Of a stretch of 64,000 nucleotides of DNA, positions 1 through 14,599 are shown in pieces. The notes below the pieces were generated by a model that worked only from the letters and a program-made list of their open reading frames with translations, did no database searches and was not told where the DNA came from. Source of the DNA: Melieria omissa (taxonomy: Eukaryota; Arthropoda; Insecta; Diptera; Ulidiidae); NCBI GenBank assembly GCA_963971225.1, contig OZ020269.1:82002450-82066449 (forward strand). Reading direction: 5' to 3'. Within the stretch, counting starts at the first letter, position 1. Every line of letters starts with the position of its first letter. Both the position numbers and the translations under genes were made by a program.

Positions 1-3000
1 TTTACAGCAGCGCAATTTGCAAAGAATTCTCACTCGCTTTTCGCGTGTTCCGCGCGTCTGCTTTGGCGTTTTCCTACGGCGTAACGCTGGCGTGTTGGCC
101 AACCTGCGAGCACTGGCGCGCGGCTTTGTCGTTCTTTTTGGCCCTGCTCGCTTTTGGCTCGACTGCGGCAGCTGATATTGTTATTGTTATTGTTGCTTTT
201 GTTGTTATTGCTGTGGTGTGCGCTGCCGCTGTTGTGTATGAGACTTTGATTTCGTTTGCCGCTGCGCCATGTTGGCGCTTGCTGCGCGCCTGTTCGCTTC
301 GGCCACGGCCAACGACACACAATTGCGCTCCCGTTGTTGCCGCTGGTTGCTGGCTGCTGGTCGCTGGTGTGCGAATTAAAAAGGCATCTAAAAATAAACA
401 GAACACAGACGTGAAAGCGCATGAGATGACCGAATCTGTGTGCCAGTGCACGGCCAAAAATCATACAATAATCATTCGATAAAAACAACAACAACAACAC
501 ACCGACCAACACCACCGCACATGTAGAGACTACGAGTAAATCTATCTATGTGTGTGTTTGTGTGTATGCAGTAATAATAATAATAAAAAATGTTTCTTAT
601 AGTTTTGCTCTCTTGTGCAGCTTCTCTGAAAATTTTCGCTACTTGTTGCTGCCGTTTTGTGTTTTCCTTTCGTTTATTTCCTTGTGTGCTTTGCAAACTT
701 CTGTCGTATTTAACGCTGCTGTACTACAAATTATCTGCTCCCTCTTTTACTTCTGGCGTTGTTTTTTTACTTAAAATGTTTTTCATTTTTTATTGAAATT
801 CACGAGGCTTATGTGTACGTTCGCTGACTATATGTGTGCGGATAATGTCTGTCTGACTGTCTGTTTTGTTTCTGTGCATATGGGTTTGTTTGTGTAAGAC
901 CACGTTGTTACCTCAACGACCTTCACCATTTCATAAAAGCACTTGTCACCAGTTGAAGTAAACGCAACCGTCTGCGAGACAGCGGCTGCGAGTGCATGCA
1001 ACTTTGGGCTCTTAGTCTAAGCTTTGAAATGCTGATCTTTGAAGCTGCACAACAACTGTGCAAATATTTGCTTTCTGCCGCTGTTGATTCATTTTTTACA
1101 AACTGCTTTGGGGATTCCAGTTTAGCCAAATTTTGGTGTACGAATGTTTAAGCAGAAAAAATTATCTTAGCTCATTCTATCAAACTCATCAATAAACAAA
1201 AAATAAATAAAAAGCATATTCATTTATTTGTGTAGACAATCATCATGAGAACCCTTTCTCCTTGTCCCTCGATTTGCTACATATAAAATAGCTTTTGAAA
1301 AAGTATACTTAGATAACGATCCTAACATCACCATCAAGCATTTGAATGTAACGTCTTTCAACTTACTTAAATCAATAGAAAAATTAAATGTTTTCTTTAA
1401 AAGTGATGATATTTTTGTCATAGTTATTGAAGCCAAAGTCAAACTTCGTGTTCAAGTGACTTTTTTATTCATTTTTTCTTAGAGGTGATACAAAGAAAGT
1501 CAACTTACGGATGATAGAAAAAGGGAAACCTAGAGATAACAATGACACAGCAATAGTCTCAAAAACTCTTAGATCAATAACGGAATTCAATATCTGCTCA
1601 TTCAGATATTCACTTCGGCTCTGCTTACATGCGGTCAATCTTTTATGGCTTTCGCAGCTAATCAGACCTCGGAAAAGGGTTCGACAAAACCATATAGACA
1701 GCAATTGTCGAAATTGCATTCCCTCGCAGTTCCTCATTGCACTTTCCTCATCCCGGGCATTTGTCACCCCTTGCGACCTGTCCTAATCGCTGAAAGTCCC
1801 GCAGACGTGGGATCGCGTGCCTAAAATTTGAATCTAAATCTCCATCTCTGGTGGAGTGGCTCCAGCAATTCATTTCTGTAGCAATTGAATTCATGATGCT
1901 GAGTCGAAAAGTCATGCTCGCACAGTCCATCTTCCGAAACAATGAGCAATTGAAATCTCCATTTCAAGAAATCTGAATTTGAATATAAATGTCGTTCGCA
2001 TTCATAACATTATTCGAAAAAGCATACAACTCATAAAGAAATGGTCAGCAAGTTGGCCATAATTTCTTAGGTCCAAAACCAAACCAAGCTAAAATTTTTC
2101 ATTGTATAAAAGTGGGAGAAGTTGTGCATTTACTTATCTGAGGTTTTCGAAGTCACATATGAGACAGTTTTATATGTAGACCGACCCAGACAAATGAAAT
2201 ATGATTAATAAATATTTAATGTTCATCATTTGAAAGTGTTGTGTTAGTGCATATTGATCCATATTTGAAAGTTTCCTAGTTTTGTTATAAGCTGACAGTT
2301 AACAAAATTGCGCGAAATTTCAACAGACGACTGGCCTGAGGTCGATGTTCGGTGCACTTAATCACATCTTCACATTTCCGGCTCAAAACTCAGAAAAATA
2401 AAAATTAGTTATGATATCGATGGCACTCAGTTCCGCATTTTCGTTTAGCTCTTTGATTATTGTTGTGTAATACTTTTCAGGCAGAAACTATGGTAATAGT
2501 ACGAACTCCCTGTGAAACGTTTACGAGCGCTGAATTTTAAGCCCTTTGAATTCAGTATTCTTTCAGACAGCCTCGTGGCCTTTAAGTCTCTCGCTGTGGT
2601 GTAGACTTTATTCAAACTGAATAATTTGTTATACTGATCAACTATGAATTGAAAAGGGGTTGTCATATGTTCTGATTTTTGGGGCAGGTTTCCATTTTAA
2701 GCACTTAAGATGTTGTGCAAAATTTATTTAGTATAATAGTTGCTTACTTTTGAACACAAAAATGCCTAAATACAAAATCTTGTCCAAATGTGACTGGAAT
2801 AACAAACTGTCTCCGATAGCGTCCTTGTGATACGCCAAGTGCAAGGCCGTTGTTATGGAATTTTTTGAGCCTGTCAAGTGATTAAATATCAATCGGCTGT
2901 GCTGACACGACAAGCGCAGTCGTCAATATATGAATGCTTTAAAATTTTTATTTGCTGATAAGTGTTGGAATAAATTCGACTCTAATCAATAGCAGCAAAT

Positions 3001-4249
3001 AGCAATAATTCCTTTGTTTGCAGTGTTTCATTTTTTCAATCGAAAATGAGTGCAAAAAAAGAGTGACAATGAAATTGTCGTATCGCAAATAAATTTATTC
3101 GAATTCGTTTATCAGACGTGTATGTATGTATGCCGAATAACGGTAAAATAGCTGAGCGATAGTGGCAGCGATAAAACGCAAAGTAATTGTACGAAAATAA
3201 TTAAATGACGTCCTCGAACGAAATTTGAAATTACTGAAACTGCGATAAATGCGTGAAGCAAAGATAAATCGAAAAACGTGAAGGACGGAAAGCGGGGCGG
3301 GGCGGTAGGGGAGCAGGCGCCAGGTACATGCCAAAGCTGTGAGTCAAAGTGCGGCGGTGGATACCGGCGAGACTGTGACGTTGCCAGCGATTACACAGCA
3401 GACTTCATTTAGGCCGTTTTATCAAAATATGGTAAAACGTAAAAGTCGCTGGAAACATTTCGTTGCAGCATTGTGGCGTAGAATGTGGCTATAGTCGTTG
3501 TATTTGCTGATAAGCGTTGGCTGATTAGAGAAATAAATTAATCATCAAAGTGTGTTTAAAGAGCTGTGGACACACTCTACATAACACAAATGAATACAAT
3601 TTCTGCGATAAGACTACACTGCAAAAAAACCGATGAATAATGCGGTACCTGAGACAATGCAACATTTAGTAAATTAACTGGAGGAATGTTTAGAACGGAC
3701 AACAGGTTTTATTTATGTCCTTGGCAATCCATGTCCTTTTGTGAGATCACTTTTTAATGGAAAATTTTGTAATAAGTCATAATGAAACGAATAAGAGTGT
3801 TGCAGTCGACTCACTTATTTGTATCCTACACTTAAAACAACAACACGGTTGTTTTTAGATTACAATGAGAGTAAAGTTTTGTTTGATAGTCTGAAATTTT
3901 TTTGAATTTAATATTTATTTAAAATCGTGTTCTACAACTACAAGAGACAAAATACATATATATGAAAAATATTTGGCCCAAGCCCATCTACCGTACTCAT
4001 TATCACCAAGAGATAGTAATAAGTTTTATATCGATAATCCATAAAGTGTTCGAGTTGATCTCTGAATCCATGTAACAGTCCCAGGACCAATTCACTGAAT
4101 TAATTCCAACAACATTATATTGCTCCCGAATATGAAGTGAGCTTTTTTATTCTTTCTCAGTAGTCTGTCAGTCATGTGGTGGTTGCATACAAATATTGGG
4201 ATGAGCCCTGTGGTTTCTTGTTTCCTTCCCGGAACAGTCTACTTATATG
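1..4249. other. gene-free left flank
   Basis: I see no supported gene here. Bases 1-500 are GC-richer than the rest and rich in CAA/GTT triplet runs. This resembles an untranslated leader or promoter-proximal DNA, perhaps on the minus strand, but no donor, TATA box or coding frame decides it. Open frames exist on both strands over this stretch and neither resembles a protein family. Bases 500-4249 are AT-rich with short frames only. Confidence 0.4.
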
Positions 4250-4790
4250 AATTGTACTATGACTTGATGAGATTTAAATCTACCCGACCTCCGGAATAAT
4301 CTGGATAGATCCTAGAGCGCCAAGCAGCCAAGGTGGTAGCTTCTCAACACAGCGGTGCCAAATGCCTCAAACCTTATTTGGTGGTACGTGAGGCAGACAC
4401 ACAGAAAATGGTTCGCCGTCTCATCGTCCTGCTCACATGCAGGACATAGTGCACTGTCAGATATGTCTACCTTTTCCATGTGCTTTGCCCATAGAAAATG
4501 GTCCGTCATTAACCCGACCGTCATCAACCCCCTCCTACCGACAGAAAAAACTGTACGCATTTACCAGAGATGGCATGAAGCATAAGTCTTGTCCAACTGC
4601 AGCCGCTCTAGGCTTGCCACACTCGCTCCACAGTGATCCGTTTGAAAACAGTTCCGTGGTATTAAAGCGTTTTTCATGCGCAGTAACTCCCAATGAGGTA
4701 AAAAGGGCTGGTCTCGGTCCTTCTAGCCAACAGGAGACACTTGCTTAGGACATTAATGCCCATTGCAATAACTCAGGTCTCAAGCCATAC
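4250..4790 (-). mobile_element. LINE 3' fragment (zinc-knuckle end of pol)
   Basis: On the minus strand, 4560-4312 encodes about 80 residues with the order LMTDHFLWAKHMEKV, then CPACEQDDETANHFLCVC. This is the CCHC-like knuckle (C-x2-C-x8-H-x4-C) that follows the RNase H domain in R1/I/LOA-type non-LTR retrotransposons, where it is usually preceded by a 'LLTGH' block. Frameshifted similarity continues on both sides: in the DNA before 4560, and downstream to about 4250 (SRIYPDYSGG-like text in place of the family's 'LRFI' ending). No reverse transcriptase core is present, so this is a dead, 5'-truncated copy. Confidence 0.72.
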
Positions 4791-4799
4791 TTAAGTCTT

Positions 4800-6500
4800 G
4801 TATGATCCAGTGTATCAGTGTTGTATCAGTGTTGTAAAGTAGATGCAAAATATTAGCAGATGATTTCAATTATCACAAAAAGCTTATTGGCTCAACAACT
4901 TTTGTTGATAATTATCTCATTTATGAGTTCTCGCCTTAAATGAACAACATTCTTTAATGTTTTGCCATAAAGTATAAACCGGCAGATAATTGCTTTGTCT
5001 GTCCGTAATTAAGTGTTGAAGTGGTACATAAAGCTAAAAAACATAGCTCTTAAAGCACCCGAAATCCCGTCTCACTGTTCGGTTCAACGCGCCGCTTTGG
5101 TTTGTGTTTTAATATTTGTGCTTTCAGCGGCAGCTGCTTGAAAGCAAAAATCAGAAAGGAACAAATGCAACCTTCATCACAGAAATTAAACTGACGAGCG
5201 CGCACACCAACATCATTAATTTTGCGCAACAAACGCGCGAACCGACTGAAGGCGGCAGGAAGCACGGCTCATAAACCGACCCAAACACAGAATCAAACAC
5301 AGCAAAAATAAATAAAAAATAAATAACGACTGCTGAGAATAAAACGCGAAAAACTTTCAACTGGAAAAGGCAAAAAACGGAAGCTCAATCTACTCCTATT
5401 TTCCCCAGTGGGCATATTTTCACTTTTCACTTTGGCTGCTGTGCGCGCGCTGCCACCATTTTCCGATTGAATGCGCACAGTCAGTCAGCATGGCACCGGG
5501 GGTGGGAGTGGGGGCGGGTGGATTCACTTGACATTCAATCTCTCTGGCGTACCTCTGTGGCTGTCGCTGTTTATTTGAGTACGAATTTCGCTTTTTTCGC
5601 TCTACTTCAACATTTTGACAAACGAGCCCGGACGCAAATCTGTCAAAATGCATTAAAACTTGGCATTTTCGCACACGCATGTGCCCGACCGCATAAACGT
5701 CGAAAAAAGGGACTAACGGTCGACGGCGCCCAAACATGTACAATTTCAAAACAACATCAAAACTCGCTTTTCCACTTTTGCAAAACGTTTTCGTTTTGCC
5801 TTCATCCGGTAAAGGGAATTAAAGTGAGTTAGGAAGCGTCTGGCAAGGCGCATTGAAATTCATGAAGTCAACTGCTTTATGCGCAGTTTTATTCATTCAT
5901 TGATGCGACTTTGATGGCGCTGCAGCACTGCACCGAAATATCGCATTCATTCGCGAATTCGAACTCGTTGTGCACGTAAGTGTTCACCTTTCCGTGTGGG
6001 TGCAGAGTGCAGTTGGTGGAGGGGTGTGGCGGCAATGGCATGTGTTGTCGACGGTGTGAATGCAACACTGCATTGTGCTACACTGCATGGGCAATAAAAT
6101 GGCATTTGTTCTTATTTTGGCGCTCACTCACATCGAATCTACACTCGAGGAGAAATGGTGGTAACCGGTTGTCGATTACCATTGTTAGTTCGTTTAGTGT
6201 GGAAAATGTGCAAGACTGAGTGTTGAAGTATTGAAATTGCTGATCTTTGTCAACGTAAATGATTCATATATATTTTATGCACATAAACCGGTATTGCGGA
6301 AACGAAAAGAGGTAGGAAACGTTTTGAGACGTTTTCGATATATGATTAGAAAATTTAGATTAAATATATCGAGATAAATGCATATATACCTAGATTTTTG
6401 TTTTGCTTGTTGAGATTTAGGAAGAAAACCCTCATTAAGCTGCTTGATTGACGTGACGGTTGCTGAAAATATCCAGATGACTCCAGAGGACATAAACGTT
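4800..6500. other. intergenic, partly GC-rich
   Basis: No gene is recognised. Bases 5040-5830 are GC-richer with opposing open frames of 60-120 codons that share no protein-like signature. A G-rich run lies near 5495-5520. It may be regulatory or leader DNA, but nothing in the sequence proves it. Confidence 0.35.
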
Positions 6501-6509
6501 GGAAATTTC

Positions 6510-7180
6510 TCACCGCACAGTCTTTGCTGCTGTTGAACGTCTTAAAATCTAATAAAGCTACAGAACCAGGTGGTTGAGCATAATTTTTCAGAACCGTCAG
6601 CTAAGGTAGATTGGAACTAAACCCAATCATGAACGCGTATCTGATGACATGGTAATTCCAACACCGACCGTCCTCGATCGGAAGAAATCTTAAGAGATTC
6701 AGCTCAATCTTTTTATCAATTACAAGGTAGCATTTGGAGGAGGGTTTCTCTATATGGCGCATTGTCTGAACTTACGTATTCCAACAAAACTCAAAAGACT
6801 TTGTAAAGAAAGGTTAAGCCATACTGGCGGTTTCTGCAAGGTTGAAAGAAATCTCTTTGTTCCATTCGATAATGTGATAAAGTCTTTAGATAATTTCCTG
6901 ATCTATCGTATAACCTTTTCAACTTCACCATGAAATTGCACGATCTTCACCAAAAGTGTTCATTGGATGCAAAAAGAATTCCGCCGAAATGAGTCTGGTT
7001 TATGTTCTCTACGCATTGGAATTGAAGTCACCAAGGTTTCAGACCGAGGCTTTCAAAAGATCACTCTTGCTTATAAGTGTAACTATGCTCCTATTTTGAC
7101 AGCTTTACGCTGACATGGACATATCACCAGGTTGGATGCTAAACCTCCGAAATGAAATTCACAGAATCTATTTGAATTTG
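6510..7180 (+). mobile_element. decayed RTE-like LINE reverse transcriptase
   Basis: Frame-broken text on the plus strand recalls an RTE-type reverse transcriptase in the correct order. Near 6525-6570 is AVERLK followed by KATEPGG-like codons, resembling the family's 'KATG-DG' block. Near 6750-6850 is YMAHCLNLRIPTKLKRLCKE then RLSHTGG, resembling 'GIPTKLIRLC ... L--T---VKV'. Near 6860-6880 is NLFVPFD, resembling 'LSEPFD'. Near 7105-7150 is HGHITRLD, like the C-terminal 'LGHV-RM' block. Stops and frameshifts throughout show an old, inactive copy. Clade assignment is from memory of motifs, without an alignment. Confidence 0.5.
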
Positions 7181-7189
7181 ATAAATTTT

Positions 7190-10100
7190 GGGAATCTGAT
7201 AAATTTAATGAGTCTCATAAATGTTTAATCTTTGAATAAACAAAGAACGCCAATCGTTACCAATGGGTTTGAATTGCTGCTGGGTGAAAGTCCACAATGT
7301 AAAGGTAACCTTTTCGAACTAAAAATAGAATTAAAATGTTTCGGTCAACTCCTAAGCGTGGTTCATTAAGTTTTAATGCAGTTTAGTATTAATGAAATCG
7401 ACAAAGATTTTGTTCTTGGTTTAACAACGACTCGTGACTGTTAGTATCGTGGTTCGGGACGCCCGGTTTTGTGAGCGAAAAGAAATCAATCATTTGGAAA
7501 AATACTCGAAATTCCTTTTGTCTTCCTCATACTGTTTTTGATGTTAGGGCGTTGTATCCATGCAATATTTACCAAACACGCGCTTTCATGAGTGCGCTGT
7601 GCGTGTATGTCCGAGTGTGTATGGGGCTGTGTGTGTGGCGCTGTGCAGGCGGGCATGACTTGCGCTCAATTGCGTGTAGGCAAGAATATTTTGTGCTTTT
7701 ATTGAACTTAAACATTGCACAACTATGAGTGAAACTACTTTTTTCCAATTTGTTTTTCTTTTTATGCACATTTCAATGCACATTTTGCTAGTTTTGACGG
7801 TAGTAAAGGCGAAAGTTATATGGTACATACATACATTTCTGATTTTACTGCTGAAGCTTTCAACTTGAAATATTTAATTTCAATATAGCGCGAAAAAATT
7901 CTCTAAGGCAATAAATGCTTCTCTGATGTAGAAATGTACAATTTTTTTTTATTATAATTTAAGTTTTATAAGCATAGTTAAGTTGTAAGCTTATTCTTTT
8001 GACAATAGTTTTATTTTAGTACATACATTAGTTTGGACCGTGGGAAATCAAGGTATAGTATTTTGAAATATAAAAATATAAAATATTGAAAATCTTAGCA
8101 TTCAAGCTTCGAGCTTTTTTATTCTTTTATTTTTTTATTTTTATTTTCTATTGTTTTGCAACTTAGACCCATTTCTTCACTGCAATTGCATTCGAAACCG
8201 CTCAAGTGATGCCACGAAAATTCATGAAGATTTAATGCTGCCGCAGTAGCAACAAAAACAACAACGGACGAAAAAACACACATAAATTCCAACAAAACCA
8301 GGTGAAGCAGACGAGTTCATGTCGAGAGAAAACCCAACGAGAAATCCGCAATAACATTTTTGTTGGTCGGAAAAGTACAAAGTTCGCGAAACCTCAAAAA
8401 AAAAACTGTAGTTGCTAAACGTGTGAACGTCGACGAGGAAAGGTTAGAAGTGGATGGCAGGGATCGGGTTTTGTTGGCGGATTTAATATTGTAAGTGTGG
8501 TGTTTGTGCGTGTTTACGCGCATCTCAAGGATTTGCATAACTTTGCCGCCATCGAGTCGCTGTCCGTGACCTGTTTCAGGGTTGCCATTGCTCTAGCGAA
8601 ATGCCAGACGCGCGACCATCATTGATTTGTGGCTAAAGTATCATTTCGGATGGTTTTAAATTAAATTCAAATGGTTTTAGAATGGTTTTCCTTAAATAAT
8701 GTTATTTTTGATTTACATACTAACATAATAACATACTTTGCTTTTGTTGCTTTGTTAAAAGATCGACATTAACTTTCGAACTAGATTCATTCATTTATAT
8801 TGAAACACCGGAAACAATTTCAGAATTATACAAACTCCAGTTTAGCTTAATAAGTGAGTAAGTCGAACACTATTCTTCTTCTTCGTTTATTTAGGAGTTA
8901 ATCCTGTTAATTCTTAAATTCTTGGACATACCTCAAATTGTTTTCTTTTAAGTATTTGCTGTTTATGAACTTAAGAAAGTGCAAAATTCATCAGCGGTTA
9001 GTCGTTCTTTGAAGTGTCTTCCTTTTCTTAATGTGTTGTATATTTTTGAGACACCTTAACCTACGTAAATCCATGAAGAATTGAATAAACATGTAGTTTG
9101 TTGTTTATTATTCTGAATTTTTACGCGCAATCGATAATGAATTTTTCACCAAAGTTATTTTTGAACATGCAAAAAAATGTATACAGCTTAGCGGAAGTAA
9201 AAATGTATACACGTGACGCGCATAAAATCTCAGCAGCTTTTACGACACTCGAAAATCTCGATTGCTTAGTGGCGTTTTTGTTGTTGTCGAACCATGAATG
9301 AGGCAAAAGAATTTGCAATTTTACATACATGAAAAATTTATGGCAGAATTACAGCAAATTAGAGAAAAATAGAGGGAAATATTGTGCGAGATAGTGAGCG
9401 AATGTGTCGGAAGGCGAGCAAAATGTTTTTCGCCGTGAATTACAAATTTGGCAGACAATTTTGTATCGAATCTAGAAGCTACTCGTACCAGAAAACTCGT
9501 CTAGACAATTTTGCTCACCATCAAAGCGGAGCATTGTCTTCATATACGAAAGGCGATTTAGTGAAGCTGACAGTACACTGTCTGAATTTTTGAATGACAG
9601 GTTTTGAGGACGAAATTTTTATTTTATTTATTTATTTATTAGTTTTGTATAAACATCTAAAACAAAAGATCAGAGTCATAAGATTCTACGCAATGCACAG
9701 TGATTCGACTCCACACAACTGCGGGACAAAATTAGAAGGAGTGCTCTGTTCTTTATAAAATTTGGTATGCTAGTTAATCATGGTCTGCTGAATTCAAATC
9801 TCCATTTTGTGTTTCTTAAAGTTTTGTAGTATGACAATGCCTGAGTCTTAAATTAGTAAATTTTCGTTATTTTTGGTTAGTTATAGCAACAATTGTGTTG
9901 GCTAAATTTTTCAGATTTTACATTTAATCAGTGACGTCAAAATTGATAAATGCAAAATGTAACAGAAATTGTATCGGAACCCTTTAATTTTGCAACAAAA
10001 CTGATAATAATGGATAGATGTATGTTTTGCCTTTGTGCAGTTTTTTCAAGTTTTCACGCTGATTGCATACTTTCAGTGATAAAAAAATATATATTGTCGA

Positions 10101-13100
10101 AAAATAGGTGTTTTGACTACTTTTCAAATTGGGTTATTCACCTCTATTTCCTCTATCCTCTGTCAATTTTAAAGTTTTTACTTTTGAAAATTATGTTAAA
10201 TTAAAAGTGAAGTAGAAACTTCAGCCTTGCAAATTTTAAAATAAGCACTAAAAGCAAAAATGTCTACATCAATTCTTCATTTATATTAACAGTTTTAGCA
10301 AATTTTGGCTATCCATTTATTTTGAAGATTTTTTTTTACTCAATAGACTAAAAAACAGAAAACATGTGTTTGAATTTTTTTGTGAAAAAAGTTTCGACTT
10401 TGGACAACTTTCGCACACACATTAATTAACTTTTTGCACAGATTTTTTTGGGTTTTCTTAGTTGGAGTTTTTTCTTTCAAATGGCATCAAAATCGTTAAA
10501 TTCTGAGACCATAAGTTTTGGTACTCAACTCTTTTAGATTGAACTTTACTTACGTTGTCCAAGTAAAGTAACAAAGTTAATCAAGTTTTGTTTTGGTATT
10601 AACCGCTGCCCATAATCATTTTCAGATTCGACATTTTTGTTTTTTCCCCTTTATTATTAAAAGCCAACTGCGTTAAATTTGGCCACGAATTCATGCACTT
10701 ATGTACCGCATACATACATATAAACATACATATGTTTGTATGCTGTGTAGGTATTTTGAATATTTAAAATAATTTGTTGGCAGCAGACATCTAATAAATA
10801 ATGCACTACATATGTACACATAGCCATACGAAATTTTTAAACTTAATGGTCCATGTGCTTCTCTGTGAGTATGTTTTACAAGACGTGTTGGTTAAAAGTG
10901 CCTCTGTGTTATTAGATTGTGGCCAATAGATTACAAATTTTCACAGCTTGAATTCATTTAAAGTTCTGAAAGACAATAGGGAAATGAAAAAGGAGCTAAT
11001 GAGGAAGGTGTTTAGTTCAAATTTAGAGGCAATTTAAATAGTTTGTTTCAGCATAGATGGACTAAAGACAGTGAACTGTGAAATCAGTAAAGAATTAAAG
11101 ACGATTAGTAACTGCTATACGAGTAACTAGTTGAGTAACGAGTTGTCATAGAATCTTAAATTCACCGCCAAAACAAAACTTTCACAACTTATTCACAATT
11201 TTTCTGCCAGCCGAAGAATGAGTGGATTTGAACATGTTTTCTTTTCCAAAATGAAATATATTGCATCCATAAATATAAGCTTATATGTATGCAGATATAT
11301 TAATAGCTGAGACGACAGCGTTAAGAGACGCCAAGATTGATTTTTTTAGAACGTTGTGTATGTGATTTTATACTCGAATAGAAAAGCGCTGTATTAAATG
11401 CCACAATCATCTGATTTGTAGTCCAAAGCATTAACTACTAAGTTCTGGCGACCACTTTGAATCATAAACATAAATAATGGAATTAATTATTTCTATATTT
11501 TCTTAGCAAAATTAATATGTACAGACTTTGTACGCTTCCTATAAGTGAGAGCCAACATTCGCGTCCAAGCGACTTTCTGTTTCTTTCTAGTTTCTAAACT
11601 TGTTCAGCTGTTTCACAAAATTTTGTCAATTTTTCTTAGTTCACTTTTAAAATGTTGCTAATTTTTCTATGGGTTTGAAAGCGTTTTCTTGTGGTAATTT
11701 CAAGATGAAGTAAAATAATTGCTTGATTGATTGAAATATGCATTTTGTTTTGTTGGAAAATTAGGCCAAGCGCTGGGAGACATGTTGTACTTTGAAGACG
11801 TTCAGACAATGAAAGACGACCAATGTCGCTGGTTTCCATCAATTCAAAAGAGAGCATTTTTAGTAAAATGTACAATGTGTATTTGTGAATTTATTTAGTA
11901 ATCGCAAAATGTTTTTACTATATGTCTAACATCAAACATGCTGGCAAATGAAAAAAACATGTGTGACTTCGAGAAGCGTTCAGTGACCGATGCTTCATAC
12001 AGTTTATGTTCATAGTCGTAGTTTATTAAATACAAATTGTTTAAAATAACAAAAGAACTAAGAACCCTTTTTGGTTTTCAAAATATATAAAAGCAAAATG
12101 TAAGAGTTATCGAAATTTTCTAAAGTTAATTTTCTTAAATCGTTATGTATTGAAACCAACTTGTTATGATATTCTTCAATAGAAAGAGAGAAAATCAAAG
12201 TAAGAAAATAAAAAAGACTACCTTAGAAAATATACCTTAGATGCTTTAAAATTCATTTCCTCAGTTTGATGTTTACAAGGGTGCAGACAATTTTTTTAAT
12301 GTCAATTTTAATATATCGTTATTTTCGCTTTTTTGGAGGACAGGAGTAGGAGAAGATATCTAGTTGTAATTTAATGATAATCAAATGTTTCTTTGTGAGA
12401 AAATTTTATCAATGAATTCCTATCATTAATTAAGCTTCAAAGGCTCCTTTCATTTACTTATTTGGCGGACACAATAACTCGGATCATATGGTTTGTTTGT
12501 TAGGACAAGATTCCGAGGCACAAATCTGTGAACCAAGAGAATTTAGTATCTGCATTATATTTTTCTGTTGGGCTGTTGTGACAAAATCCCAACTTTAGTA
12601 TCTGCATTATATTTTTCCTCAAACCCAGTTTTAGCTTCACCTTCAACGCTGAGTCGATCAATAATTCTGACTCATCTTAGGATAAGTATCTCTGATTTGG
12701 ATGTGGCAGTAAGAGACCTGAACTCTTTTTTTGCCTTATTGCATTTTCCTTTAACTCAGTTTCGGCTTTAGGGAGAATGTTAATTCATGATCAAGGACCA
12801 GGATGTAGCCAGAAGTCAGGAGCACTTTGTGACAAATTATACGGTTTTACGATTTGGACTTGGGTTTGTTTTTATGTTCTAGGATAGATCCAGATTCAGT
12901 GTCAACGTTAATATGCGAAGGATGAAATCTATTTATCTAACTGTAAAGTTGCAGCCAAATGCCTGAACCCCTTTGACAAGTCATTCTTTGGGACTTTGCT
13001 GTCATAGAATAGCTTTGCTGCTTTGCAATTCTGATGCGACTCTTCAACTAGGTTATTTTTATTTTTACGTATGAAAGCAAATCAAGCACTTTATTCAAAG

Positions 13101-14599
13101 TTATCTTTTATAAAATGTTAAAACTTTACAACGAGTTAATTGTGTATAAGCAGTTTAATGCTTCAAGCGATGCCGCTGAAACTATTACTTACAGCATTCT
13201 GGTTCAATTTTCTTCAACTGCGGAGAAAACTTTCCGCCGTAGCGCGTAGCTATGCAATTGTTTTCTATACATGTATGTGTATGTGTGTGTGTGTGTGTGC
13301 TAAGTGTCCTTACATGCACTGCAGCGTTGCGTATGCTCTGATTTACTTACTAACGCTAAACATTTCGCCGTGCTGGCTGCGGCTGCTTGCAAATGGCGCA
13401 ATTTGTATGTGTGTGTGTATTTTTTTCTCTGTGCCACGAAACCACTCAAGGCACGCACTCCAATATATTCACATACACACACACACACATGCGTTTGCGA
13501 GTATGTGAACATTTCAAAAATTCGTTTAAATGCGATAAATTTCGGTTAGATTAAAAGCGAAAATTTATGGCATGGCAGGATAATGCAGTCGCATTGTGCC
13601 AAAGCTGCTGCGGCTAAAACGAACTTTTGCTCCTTGCCAGGCGGAATTTAACTAGTGACATGAAAATTAATTTTATTCAATTCAAAATTAAATTTTCCTT
13701 GCGAAATGGTTCTGTAAAGCACTAAAGAAATCACTTAATTTTTTATAAATTTTAAACTGTTTTATTTCAATTTACGAGCAGTTGCCCGCCGCTTTTAACG
13801 AATAAATTTTGTAAGTAATATCATTAAAATAATCTTTTCTCCTCATCCGCAAAATCGTATTAGTATCAAAATAGAATGGCTGAATAATGAATTTGTTAAT
13901 ATCAGTAAATCTGTTAATTTGTTGTATAAAGGGACATTGTTTGTTGCTCTTGGTGCAGAATATTAATTAGTCGGTTGAAACCGACTGAAATATTCTCACT
14001 TGTCTTTGATTAATTTACAGCAACAACGTTGGAAGGGATTTTGAAAGAATATTCATGTGCGGTGTCATCAGAAATATGGATTTCTTTACTTTAGTCAAAT
14101 GGTATGCAGTAAATTTAAAAGAAATTGAGTTCTCAGATCGAAGCACTGCACGAATTAAACTAGAACTTAGAGCTGATGAGAATGTGGTGGTCGTATCCCT
14201 TCTTTAGTATCCTTTCTTTAGGGGTTGACATGTAAAATTATTTAGTCAAATTCTAAAAATTTCCAACCATGAAGAGGTCAGCAAAATGCTGATGAAATTT
14301 TGACACGCAAAAAAATTAACGTGATAATTAAAATTCGAATATGGACAATGCGCCCACTTAATTAATTTCACAGCTTCAAACTAACGTTGAACAGTTTCTT
14401 TACCCATCAAGGGCCATGGACACTTGTGTGCCTACATGAAAATTTTTTGATTCAACTTTTGTCAGTGCAGGGTCTAAATAAATCGGCAAAGTCCAACTGA
14501 AGCATCCAAAGTTGTTTACATAGCCCAAAGAGTTCTTCTCAAAATAACATTGCTTGTTTACTTCAAGTCGTAAACGTGACGAAATTAATGTGTTGTCTG
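7190..14599. other. gene-free AT-rich spacer
   Basis: I see no gene, RNA gene or recognisable mobile element in this stretch. All open frames are under about 125 codons and have low-complexity or hydrophobic AT-driven composition. Short GT/AC microsatellites occur near 13275-13300 and 13475-13490. Confidence 0.5.

Noticed and set aside
30..515. Long open frames on both strands at the left edge (145 and 161 codons)
   Set aside because: Opposing frames over the same GC-rich, triplet-repeat DNA; no start context, domain or splice signal favours either.
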